The notes under the pieces were generated by a model. That model made no database searches and was not told where the DNA came from. It worked only from the letters and a program-made list of their open reading frames with translations. The translations under genes were made by a program, and so were the position numbers. A DNA stretch of 64,000 bases, taken from NCBI RefSeq assembly GCF_039793925.1, contig NZ_JBAMME010000258.1, forward strand, positions 1 to 64,000, in the 5' to 3' direction. Positions within the stretch are counted from its first letter, which is position 1, and each line of letters begins with the position of its first letter. This DNA is from Thermogutta sp039793925 (GTDB taxonomy: Bacteria > Planctomycetota > Planctomycetia > Pirellulales > Thermoguttaceae). This document shows positions 1-8,268 of this stretch, one piece after another.

Positions 1-53
1 AACCAAACATGTGTTCATGGGTAAACATCTTTCAATTGCTAGGGTAATCAAGC

Positions 54-72
54 GAGTATAGCAACTATACTC
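54..72. terminator. Hairpin just beyond the beta-helix gene
   Basis: A perfect 8-bp stem (GAGTATAG / CTATACTC) with a 3-base loop lies directly beyond the stop codon of the minus-strand beta-helix gene. The position suits a terminator for that gene, but no clear T-tract follows on the minus strand. The repeat TTCAATTGCT occurs on both sides, at 31-40 and 74-83, the second copy overlapping the stop codon. Confidence 0.45.
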
Positions 73-74
73 CT

Positions 75-1433
75 TCAATTGCTTTTTCGAAACGGATATT
101 GTTCAATCCATTCATCGGCTCCGATGTCCGGACGCCTATCTCGCGGTTGCCGGTCGAAGTCGTCTGTCACCTGAGGTAGCAAGGTACCCATGTCGCAGAC
201 CGCTGGGTGACGCGTTTTGAGGTGCAGATCACCATGGTGGAAATCCACAAATACATCTAGGTTGGGTGGCAGGACAAGATTCTGTACAGAACGAATCGCG
301 CTGGTAGATTCATTTCGTATGGGACTTCCCACCACAAGGTTATTGGCCACAACGATGCCTGTGTTATCATGAACCAATCTAATAAGCCTTCCAAGGCGGT
401 TGTCGGGATCAAAGACCGTATTATTTGCAATTACACAATCGCGTGTATAGTCGGCGACGATATCGGATTCTTGGCATTTAACAATAAGATTGTTTCTCAC
501 AATAATATTCGTCGCATGCACGGGCACGTCTGACGGCTTGTACGAATTGCCGAGAGCAATGCCCACATCGCAATTGACGATGACGTTCCGCTCCACGACG
601 CAGTCGCGGCTGTCATGCCATAAGAATATGGCCCCGCGCCCCTCTCGTGTCCGACCTTGAATATTGTAAAAAACATTGTCCGATATAGTCCACTTGGCTG
701 CGAACATAATATCAATACCGCCAATATAGTTACCCTTAAAATTCTCGGGAGTGTCTGCAGGATCGTCCGCGTAACTTTTGGGACGATCGTTATAGAACAG
801 ACAATACATCACTCGGGATCCTGCTGGGCGGGTTACAGTCGGTGGAACGCGGACGCCCTTGATCGCGCGTTGCCAGATGTTGTGCAGAATGCAGTTGTAG
901 ATGGTAACCCGATGGACCCCCGAGTCGGTGTCCAGCTTAATGCCGTTCCACCGAACATTTTCAATCGTAAGATCGGCGATAAGGACGTCCGAACAACCAT
1001 GGACAGCGAGAAGCTCCCCGAGTTGGTGCGGCCCGCCGTCGAGGATAACCTCCTGTCGCCGACCGGTTGCACAGCGAAGTGTTAAACTGTCGGTGTGAAT
1101 TTCCAACCGGCGGGGAAGCGTATACCGGCCGGGAGTGAGAACGACGGTTGTTCCTTCTTTTGCGCACTCCACAGCCCGAAAAAGTTCCTCCACGGACTGC
1201 ACGCGGATCACTGGATCCTTTGGCGGAGGAAGGGGCGGCGCCACGCGGATGACCTGAGAGGCGATAGGCAAGTCGGCTTGCTCCGCATGCACACCTGACA
1301 CAGGCGGAGATACCAGGCAGCAAATGGCACTTGGTAGCAGTGCAATCGACCAAATGAAGCCGGTCGATCGCTGGGCAGAACGTTGGTGCTGTGGCACGGT
1401 TACGTTTCCTCGCGACCTCGGCAATAAAGACAT
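75..1433 (-). CDS. Secreted right-handed parallel beta-helix protein
   Basis: Predicted exported protein of about 452 residues. The start is placed at the ATG at 1433 because it gives an N-terminal signal sequence (positive segment, then a hydrophobic stretch ending in an Ala-rich cleavage region VSGVHA); the frame stays open upstream to 1532, but that extension does not look coding. After a short linker the body is a chain of Asn- and Val/Ile-rich rungs such as NNTVF, RNVIVNCDV and NNLIVKC, typical of pectate-lyase-like or NosD-like beta-helices, with a C-terminal stretch ending DIGADEW that is common in planctomycete copies. Such folds often bind or cleave polysaccharides. I see no catalytic signature fixing a substrate, so enzyme activity is unproven. 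It is divergent from the neighbouring sulfatase, which fits a polysaccharide-degradation context. Confidence 0.8.
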   Translation of the reverse strand: MSLLPRSRGNVTVPQHQRSAQRSTGFIWSIALLPSAICCLVSPPVSGVHAEQADLPIASQVIRVAPPLPPPKDPVIRVQSVEELFRAVECAKEGTTVVLTPGRYTLPRRLEIHTDSLTLRCATGRRQEVILDGGPHQLGELLAVHGCSDVLIADLTIENVRWNGIKLDTDSGVHRVTIYNCILHNIWQRAIKGVRVPPTVTRPAGSRVMYCLFYNDRPKSYADDPADTPENFKGNYIGGIDIMFAAKWTISDNVFYNIQGRTREGRGAIFLWHDSRDCVVERNVIVNCDVGIALGNSYKPSDVPVHATNIIVRNNLIVKCQESDIVADYTRDCVIANNTVFDPDNRLGRLIRLVHDNTGIVVANNLVVGSPIRNESTSAIRSVQNLVLPPNLDVFVDFHHGDLHLKTRHPAVCDMGTLLPQVTDDFDRQPRDRRPDIGADEWIEQYPFRKSN

Positions 1434-1709
1434 GGCGGATCGGCAGCCGCTGGCTATTATGTATATCTGTTGGGCCGAATAGCAAGTCGTGTGAAAAAAT
1501 ATGGGTTCCTTGTAACTTAGAATCACGGCCAAATTGTAGGCACAGGTAACATTATGGGAGAATGTTGCAAAATGGAAAATTGGATTTGTTCTTGCGCAAC
1601 TGTACGTAATTGCCGGGTTGTTTGCGCGGTGAAACTCGCGTTGTTCTGAACAAACGAAACGGTTTCCAGTTTACCGATTCTCGGAACCGAGCAAGGGAGG
1701 CCACGCGCC

Positions 1710-3152
1710 ATGCCACGATGGATGCTCTTCATTTTCGCTGGAGTAATTGCCGTTGGACCATGGGCTCGGGGTGCGGAAGAACAATCCATTCGCCCCAATA
1801 TCATTCTCGTGTTTATTGACGATCTGGGCTGGGGCGATTTCTCCTGTTTTGGGAACACAGAAGCAAAAACGCCCAACGTGGACGCTTTGGCCGCCGAAGG
1901 GCTTCGTTTCTATCAGTTTTATGTCAACTCGCCGATTTGTTCGCCCTCGCGGTGCGCGATCACCACTGGCCAGTTTCCCACGCGATGGCGGATCACATCC
2001 TATTTGAACAATCGGGCCGACAATGCTCGCCGCGGAGTGGCCGATTGGCTGGATCCATCAGCGCCGACGCTGGCGCGGATCCTCAGGGAGCACGGCTACG
2101 CCACCGGGCATTTTGGAAAATGGCATCTCGGCGGGCAGCGGGACGTCGATGATGCGCCACCGATCTCTGCTTATGGTTTCGATGAATCACTGACGAACTT
2201 TGAGGGGATGGGTCCCAAGCTGCTTCCTCTCACTCTTCGTCCCGGTGACAGGGACTACGGCAGGATTTGGGCAGATGCCGAGATTTTGGGAGGACCTGTC
2301 GTGTGGATGCCCCGTTCTCAAATCACCAGTGGCTACGTCAACGCCGCCATGGCGTTCATACGGAGGGCGATTCGGGCAAACAAGCCATTTTATGTGAATA
2401 TCTGGCCGGACGATGTCCATTCTCCATTCTGGCCACCGGTAGACAAGTGGGGTGACGGAAGCCGGCGCCAACTGTACAAGTCCGTCCTGGAAGAGATGGA
2501 CCGGCAACTTGGGCCTCTGTTCCAATTTGTCAGGAATAATCCCAAACTAACAAATAATACGCTCATACTTGTCTGCTCAGACAACGGTTCGGACGTCGAT
2601 GCCGGAAGCAGCGGTCCTTTCCGTGGGAGTAAGGCCACGCTGTACGAAGGGGGTATTCGGTCACCCTTGATCGTTTGGGGGCCTGGTCTGGTCGCGAAGG
2701 ACGCGGCCGGCACCTGGAACAGAACGTCTGTTTTCTCGGCCATCGATTTGGTCCCATCTTTGCTGTCGATCGCCGGGATGGCAGTACCGCAGGGAGTCTC
2801 TTTTGATGGCGAGGATGTCTCCCCTGCTCTTCTCGGGAAGCAAGCGGTTTCTCGAAAGTCCCCCCTGTTCTGGCGTAGGCCGCCAGATCGGAAATTTTTT
2901 GCCGGCACCGGCCCACATCCCGATTTGGCGATCCGTGAGGGTAAGTGGAAACTCCTGTGTGAGTATGATGGTTCCCGTCCCGAACTTTATGACCTGGAGG
3001 CTGATCCCGGAGAGACCACGAATCTAGCCGAGAGGCACGGCGAGGTGGTTTCAACGTTGCGTGAAAAGCTGCTCGCATGGCATGCCGGCATGCCACAGGA
3101 TAACGGTCCAAAACTGGGCGAGGAAGATCTTCGCAAGAGCCGGAATCGCTGA
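1710..3152 (+). CDS. Secreted formylglycine-dependent sulfatase
   Basis: Arylsulfatase A-type enzyme, 480 residues, expected to remove sulfate esters from carbohydrates outside the cytoplasm. A signal peptide occupies about residues 1-22. The metal-binding start of the fold is seen as FIDDLGWGDFSCFG, and the catalytic motif CSPSR (in SPICSPSRCAITTG) supplies the cysteine converted to formylglycine. GKWHLGG and the late SDNGSD segment are further conserved active-site elements; the C-terminal part ends with the usual ELYDLEADPGETTNLA block. A GGGAGG ribosome site precedes the ATG. No sulfatase-maturating enzyme is seen in the window, so maturation must rely on a gene elsewhere. The sulfated substrate cannot be predicted from sequence alone. 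Confidence 0.93.
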   Translation: MPRWMLFIFAGVIAVGPWARGAEEQSIRPNIILVFIDDLGWGDFSCFGNTEAKTPNVDALAAEGLRFYQFYVNSPICSPSRCAITTGQFPTRWRITSYLNNRADNARRGVADWLDPSAPTLARILREHGYATGHFGKWHLGGQRDVDDAPPISAYGFDESLTNFEGMGPKLLPLTLRPGDRDYGRIWADAEILGGPVVWMPRSQITSGYVNAAMAFIRRAIRANKPFYVNIWPDDVHSPFWPPVDKWGDGSRRQLYKSVLEEMDRQLGPLFQFVRNNPKLTNNTLILVCSDNGSDVDAGSSGPFRGSKATLYEGGIRSPLIVWGPGLVAKDAAGTWNRTSVFSAIDLVPSLLSIAGMAVPQGVSFDGEDVSPALLGKQAVSRKSPLFWRRPPDRKFFAGTGPHPDLAIREGKWKLLCEYDGSRPELYDLEADPGETTNLAERHGEVVSTLREKLLAWHAGMPQDNGPKLGEEDLRKSRNR

Positions 3153-3289
3153 ATGGAATGCTTTGCTTGCTCTTTTCCGATAGCCTTCCATAGAATCTTT
3201 TGAGCCCCCCGAGGTTACCCAAAATGAAAGGCTCGCGGCTGAAAGTGTGGGAGCGTCCATTCCGACCTGCGTAAAGTAGGCAGGATACC

Positions 3290-5620
3290 GTGAATATGTT
3301 TAGAAAGCTATTCCTTCCTCTCTGGTGTTGTACGGTTTTGTGGTTGGGCTGTTCCCACCACGGGGGTCAGGCTCTCAATACGCTGGAATCCAAGGCACCG
3401 GCTGGCAACACCACAGGCGAAAAGTCCAACGATGATGGAAGAGATGGGGCCACCATATCTGGTCGTTCTCAGTTGATGTTTTCTCAAACCGTACGGGAAA
3501 TTCTCGTGGGTAGATTAGCTTCGGCCGATCCGGATACTCCGTCCCTTGACACGGCTTGGACAGCGATTGCCGCGCAGCTTCAAGCAAGCGCGCATCGTGC
3601 GGACTGCAAGCGGTTAACCATTGACTATCCTCTTGATGGTTCCATCTTCCCCCCGGAAATCGTGCCGCCCACACTTCTTTGGCATGATGAAACACCGGGA
3701 GCGGATGCTTGGTTGGTGGCGTTCGTTCTGAACGACGGTGAATCCTGGTTGGGCGCGTTGGTACCCGGCGACTCGCCTCCAGAAGGTGAAATTGATCCTC
3801 GATGTCTGACAGAGACAAATGAGGTCTACAGGGGTACACCTTACCAGCGGACGGCAAAAGCTTGGACAGTGCATAGACAACTCTGGGAGAAAGTCAAACA
3901 ACGTTCTGTAGAAGCGCCGTATCGATTGCTGATTATTGGATTTTCCAGTGACGCTCCGACCCGAGCCCTTTCTTCAGGTGCCGTATTATGTGTCACATCC
4001 AGAGATCCTGTAGGGGCTCCGATTTTTTACCGCGATGTTCCCCTGGCTCCCTCACAAACGGAACGCGGTGTCATCAAGCCGTTGAGTGAGGCTTTTCTGC
4101 CGCTGATTGCCTGGAGATTGCGTGACATTTCCCAGCCGGAAAGCCGATTGGTTTTGACCGGACTGCTCACCTGCGCGAATTGCCATTCATTTTCCAAAGA
4201 TGGTAAGACCCTCGGCATGGACGTGGACGGTCCTGCCGGAGATAAAGGCGCCTACGCCATTGTCCCTATTGAGAAGGAAACGATCATCGAGCAAAAGGAC
4301 ATCATCACTTGGAATTCATTCGAAGGTAAACCACCGGGACAGAAAACAATAGGATTTCTCTTTCAGGTGTCGCCCGATCGACGTTACGTCATCACGACGT
4401 TGAACGAGTCCGTTTATGTGCAGAACTTTACTGACTATCGCTTCCTTCAGGTTTTTTATCCGACCCGGGGAATACTCGGGTATTACGACCGCGAAACGAA
4501 GGAGATGAAACCGCTTCCCGGAGCAGATGATCCTCGATATGTGCACTGTGATCCAGTGTGGACTCCGGACGGGCAGACCATCATTTTTGCTCGCGCGGAA
4601 GCGAAAGATCCTTATCCGCCGGGTTATCGCCCGGCTGTGAAAGCGAACGATCCCAACGAGCCGCAGATACAGTACAGCCTTTACCGTATTCCGTTTCGAA
4701 ACGGCCAGGGCGGAGTGCCCGAGCCGATTCCTGGGGCCTCTCACAATGGAATGAGCAATACTTTTCCCAAGGTATCGCCAGATGGCAAATGGATTGTGTT
4801 CGTCAAATGTCGGAATGGCCAACTTTTGCGCCCGGATAGCGAACTGTGGATTGTGCCCACTAGCGGTGGTGAAGCCCGGCGAATGCGGTGCAATACCAGT
4901 CTGATGAATTCTTGGCACAGCTTCTCGCCCAACGGTCGGTGGATGGTATTTTCTTCCAAAGTCAATACTCCATATACGCAGATGTTTCTCACGCATATCG
5001 ACGAAAACGGGAACGATAGCCCGCCGATTTTGATTCCCAATTCCACGGCCGCTAACCGTGCGGTCAATCTCCCGGAATTCGTGAACCGCCCTTATGAAGA
5101 ATTTGTTGCGATTCGCGTTCCTGCTACCGAGTATCTCGAGATCGGGATGCGGGGCATCAAACTGTATGAACAGGGCAGACTGGATGAGGCTTTGCAACAG
5201 TTCGAACTGGCACTTCAGAAACAGCCCGATTACCTCGAGGCACATGTAAGCATTGCAGTCATTCTGATGGATCAGGGGCGGTGGGAAGAGGCCATCCCGA
5301 AGCTGGAAAAGGCTTTGCAGCTTGATCCTGATTGCTGGTTTGCTCACGCCAACCTGGGGATTATCAGAGAAAAACAGGGGCGAAAAAAAGAAGCCTTGGC
5401 ACACTTCCAAAAGGCTGTGGAGTTAATGCCGACCAACCTCAACGCGCGGTTGAATCTCGGGCGAGCGCTTGCCGAGGCGGGGGCGTTTCAAGAGGCAATC
5501 ACACAGTTTGAGGCGGCAATTAGACTTGCCCCGATATTGGCATCCTCATCGCGCTACTGTTACCGGCGGTGCAAGCGGCCCGGGAGGCGGCCAGACGCTC
5601 ACAGTGCACCAACAATTTGA
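3290..5620 (+). CDS. Lipoprotein with TolB-like propeller, CxxCH motif and TPR repeats
   Basis: Probable outer-surface lipoprotein: hydrophobic N-terminus with lipobox-like LWLGC near residue 21. Around residue 300 it carries CANCH, a c-type haem attachment motif. Residues about 350-600 hold WD40-like PD40 blades of the TolB type (VSPDRRYV, WTPDGQTIIF, VSPDGKWIVF, FSPNGRWMVF), and residues about 620-755 hold TPR repeats. The last about 25 residues (after FEAAIRLAP) are not TPR-like; they are an out-of-frame reading of the DUF1559 gene that begins here. The natural C-terminus has therefore been lost at about 5530, either by a deletion joining two genes or by misassembly. An alternative ATG start lies at 3296. 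Role is unknown; the family occurs in planctomycete genomes near sulfatases and haem proteins. Confidence 0.8.
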   Translation: MNMFRKLFLPLWCCTVLWLGCSHHGGQALNTLESKAPAGNTTGEKSNDDGRDGATISGRSQLMFSQTVREILVGRLASADPDTPSLDTAWTAIAAQLQASAHRADCKRLTIDYPLDGSIFPPEIVPPTLLWHDETPGADAWLVAFVLNDGESWLGALVPGDSPPEGEIDPRCLTETNEVYRGTPYQRTAKAWTVHRQLWEKVKQRSVEAPYRLLIIGFSSDAPTRALSSGAVLCVTSRDPVGAPIFYRDVPLAPSQTERGVIKPLSEAFLPLIAWRLRDISQPESRLVLTGLLTCANCHSFSKDGKTLGMDVDGPAGDKGAYAIVPIEKETIIEQKDIITWNSFEGKPPGQKTIGFLFQVSPDRRYVITTLNESVYVQNFTDYRFLQVFYPTRGILGYYDRETKEMKPLPGADDPRYVHCDPVWTPDGQTIIFARAEAKDPYPPGYRPAVKANDPNEPQIQYSLYRIPFRNGQGGVPEPIPGASHNGMSNTFPKVSPDGKWIVFVKCRNGQLLRPDSELWIVPTSGGEARRMRCNTSLMNSWHSFSPNGRWMVFSSKVNTPYTQMFLTHIDENGNDSPPILIPNSTAANRAVNLPEFVNRPYEEFVAIRVPATEYLEIGMRGIKLYEQGRLDEALQQFELALQKQPDYLEAHVSIAVILMDQGRWEEAIPKLEKALQLDPDCWFAHANLGIIREKQGRKKEALAHFQKAVELMPTNLNARLNLGRALAEAGAFQEAITQFEAAIRLAPILASSSRYCYRRCKRPGRRPDAHSAPTI

Positions 5621-6591
5621 AGCAGCTTGCCTTGGCGGCACACAATTACGCGGATGTCCACAAGATGCTTCCGCCCGGAGAAATTGGAACGGGCATTATG
5701 TGGGGTGGCGATCCGGTGAACACCAATACGGAGCGCTTGTCAACGTGGGTCATGCTTCTACCCTTCTATGAACAGCAGGCGCTCTACCAACAAATCAGTG
5801 GGCCGTTGACTGTTGGAACCACTGTGCTCCCGCCATGGGGGCGCGATCCGTCCACGAACACGCCGGGTGATCCGGCCAATACCCGGTTTTATCCGCCGTG
5901 GACTACGCAGATTGACGTTCTTTTGTGCCCGTCTGACGGTAAGATCAGACAAAAAGGTGTGAACGATCAGGGCCGCACGAATTACCGGACCTCAGTGGGC
6001 GATTCCATTTACCGTGGATGGGCCCGAGATGGCAACTCTCAAACTTGCCGCGGTTTGTTCGGGCTTCGTCAGGGGGTCCCGTTTGCGGCGATCACCGACG
6101 GTACGAGCAACACAGTCATGTTCTCCGAAAGGCTATTTGGCGGCAATGCGAATCTCATTAAAGAGGGTATGGCTACCAACGTGATCAGTATGAATCCGAA
6201 CGCCGCTGTGGCCCCTGCCGAATGTCTCCAGACCAGAAATCCCGCTCGACCGAACGAGTATTTAACCGGTACTTATGGCACGGCCGGCTGGTCAGGGCGA
6301 CGGTGGGCAAGTGGTATTCCACAGTACACCCGGTTCAACACTGTCCTGCCGCCAAACAGTCCTTCGTGCAACGACAGCACATGGGATGAGCGGAATGCCG
6401 TTATCACTGCCACAAGCAATCACCCGGGCGGTGTAAACGTGGCGATGGCGGATGCTTCCGTTCGCTTTATTTCAGAGACCATCAACGCCGGCGATCCGAC
6501 GTTGCCCGAGGTCCAATCAGGGCCCAGCCCGTACGGTGTGTGGGGTGCTTTGGGAAGCAAGGACGGCGGCGAGTCCGTGCAGGCTCCGTAG
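5569..6591 (+). CDS. DUF1559 (prepilin-like, H-X9-DG) protein, 5' truncated
   Basis: DUF1559 proteins are type II/IV pseudopilin-like proteins abundant in Planctomycetota. The body is typical: after the N-terminal helix (AVQAAREAARRSQC, NNLKQLALAAHNY) comes a beta-rich domain and the C-terminal motif NHPGGVNVAMADASVRF, corresponding to H-X9-DG with DA in place of DG. The head is missing. In this frame the coding reaches back only to about 5533 (DIGILIALLLPAV), and TAG at 5521-5523, which belongs to the upstream TPR gene, blocks it. The expected prepilin peptidase segment (GFTLVELL) is absent, so the protein could not be processed or assembled normally. The frame overlaps the TPR gene by about 50 bases. 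The GTG at 5569 is only the first usable start codon. Likely a broken gene. Confidence 0.8.
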   Translation: MQAAREAARRSQCTNNLKQLALAAHNYADVHKMLPPGEIGTGIMWGGDPVNTNTERLSTWVMLLPFYEQQALYQQISGPLTVGTTVLPPWGRDPSTNTPGDPANTRFYPPWTTQIDVLLCPSDGKIRQKGVNDQGRTNYRTSVGDSIYRGWARDGNSQTCRGLFGLRQGVPFAAITDGTSNTVMFSERLFGGNANLIKEGMATNVISMNPNAAVAPAECLQTRNPARPNEYLTGTYGTAGWSGRRWASGIPQYTRFNTVLPPNSPSCNDSTWDERNAVITATSNHPGGVNVAMADASVRFISETINAGDPTLPEVQSGPSPYGVWGALGSKDGGESVQAP

Positions 6592-6630
6592 TGTAACCGT
6601 TTCGGCCATAGAAACCAACCTTTGTCATTC

Positions 6631-8226
6631 GTGAGAAAGGCGCGGAACGCCTGGGGATTCCAGAACGCGTGGGGAATATCCATCAAAATATTCCTCACGC
6701 TTCTTTGTTGTTTGGCGACAGGTTGTGGGCGACAACCTTCGTTGAACGACCGTCGGATTGCGGGGGCGGTGGCGTCCTTGCAGCCCGTGAATGTGGCGGA
6801 AGTGGAAGAGCACATCAGGAGGTTCTGCGGCGACTGCCATGCTGTTCCGCGACCAGGGGCCTTTCCCCGTGATCGGTGGGCCGAAGAAGTTCGAATCGGC
6901 TACCAGCAGTATGTCCGTTCTGGACGGGACGATCTGAATCCGCCGCCAATGGCGGAAGTGATTGCGTATTATCGTGCGCAGGCCCCAGAAAAACTGGCTT
7001 TTCGTGTTCCCCAAGACCTGGGGCGAGCCTTTCGTGTTCGTTTTCGTCAGGAAGACATCGATTGGGAAGGTCGCCCACGCGCGGCTCCGACAGTCTCGGG
7101 CCTTGCGTACCAGAAACTTCCGGGTAGCGACAGGCCTTGGCTGATCGTTTCAGACATGGCGACCGGCATGATCACAGCTCTGGACATAACGTCAAGGGAG
7201 TCGCGGTTCCTGGCCAGGCTTCGATTTCCCTGCCGAGTTGAGGTTTGCGATCTGGAGCGTACTGGCCGCCTCGGCTTTGTGGTGGCCGAATTGGGCAGCT
7301 TTTTCGCGATGGATCATCGGGACGGCAAGGTTGTTTGGTTGCGCCCCGAAGAAGAGGGACCGCAATTTCGAGTGATTCCGATTGCTGAGAATCTCGGTCG
7401 CGTGGCCGATGTGAGAATTGCCGATTTCGACAGTGACGGCGATCCGGACGTGCTCGTGGCGGAATTCGGTCACTATCGCACGGGCGGAATTCTGGTATTG
7501 GAAAACCAAAGCACCAAAGGAGGACCGCTTCATTTTGCTATTCACCGGCTTGATAGTCGTCCGGGAACCATTCACGTCCCCGTAACGGATTTGAACACCG
7601 ACGGTCGGCCCGACTTTGTCGCGCTGATCAGCAATGAGTGGGAGGCGGTCGAATGGTTCCTCAACCTGGGAGACAATCGATTTCTCTGCCGTCCCATCTG
7701 GCGGGCACCAGACCTGACTTTTGGGTCCAGTGGGCTGGAGCTGGTGGATCTCGACGGAGATGGCGACACTGATATTCTATTCACCAACGGAGACAGCTTC
7801 GACAACCTGTACGCTAATCCTTCTCACGGCGTGCAGTGGTTGGAGAACCAAAGCGCCGATTCGCCCGAAGGCTTTCGCTACCACCGACTGTTGGACTGGC
7901 CCGGTGCATATCGGGCTGTGGCAGGCGATGTTGACGGGGATGGCGACCTCGATATTGTGGCCTCCGCGTGGCTGCCAAAGAGCGTTCGTCCTCAGGAATT
8001 GCAACGGATGGAAGTTCCGTCTCTGTTAATTCTTGAGCAGGAACCCGGTCCTGTATTTAGATGCCATATACTCGACCGAAGCTGGCCGCAGTTTCCGGTA
8101 CTTTTGCTGACCGATCTGGATGAAGATGGCGATCTTGACATCGTAGCGGGTCGGCATTCTGGACTTGAGGGTGGAACATCTGACGCCATTGCGCCGCTAC
8201 GCGTTTACTGGAATCAAATGAAATGA
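6631..8226 (+). CDS. FG-GAP/VCBS-repeat lipoprotein with a CxxCH haem motif
   Basis: Predicted lipoprotein of about 531 residues. The N-terminus is hydrophobic and ends in LATGC, a lipobox. Near residue 65 lies FCGDCH, a c-type haem motif, followed by a short cytochrome-like segment. The rest is a beta-propeller of FG-GAP/VCBS repeats, shown by calcium-type loops such as DFDSDGDPDVLVAE, DLDGDGDTDILFTN, DVDGDGDLDIVASA and DLDEDGDLDIVAG. A GTG at 6631 is taken as the start; a TTG at 6622 is also possible and no good ribosome site decides. Proteins of this build are common in planctomycetes; the haem plus propeller suggests a cell-surface electron-transfer or sensing role, but this is inference. 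Confidence 0.8.
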   Translation: MRKARNAWGFQNAWGISIKIFLTLLCCLATGCGRQPSLNDRRIAGAVASLQPVNVAEVEEHIRRFCGDCHAVPRPGAFPRDRWAEEVRIGYQQYVRSGRDDLNPPPMAEVIAYYRAQAPEKLAFRVPQDLGRAFRVRFRQEDIDWEGRPRAAPTVSGLAYQKLPGSDRPWLIVSDMATGMITALDITSRESRFLARLRFPCRVEVCDLERTGRLGFVVAELGSFFAMDHRDGKVVWLRPEEEGPQFRVIPIAENLGRVADVRIADFDSDGDPDVLVAEFGHYRTGGILVLENQSTKGGPLHFAIHRLDSRPGTIHVPVTDLNTDGRPDFVALISNEWEAVEWFLNLGDNRFLCRPIWRAPDLTFGSSGLELVDLDGDGDTDILFTNGDSFDNLYANPSHGVQWLENQSADSPEGFRYHRLLDWPGAYRAVAGDVDGDGDLDIVASAWLPKSVRPQELQRMEVPSLLILEQEPGPVFRCHILDRSWPQFPVLLLTDLDEDGDLDIVAGRHSGLEGGTSDAIAPLRVYWNQMK

Positions 8227-8268
8227 GAATAGTAAGCGTGTTTCGGAGCCGACGCTATGACGGCGACC

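Noticed and set aside
4316..5410. Open frame of 364 codons on the minus strand
   Set aside because: Antisense shadow of the TolB/TPR gene; only that gene shows repeat and propeller motifs.
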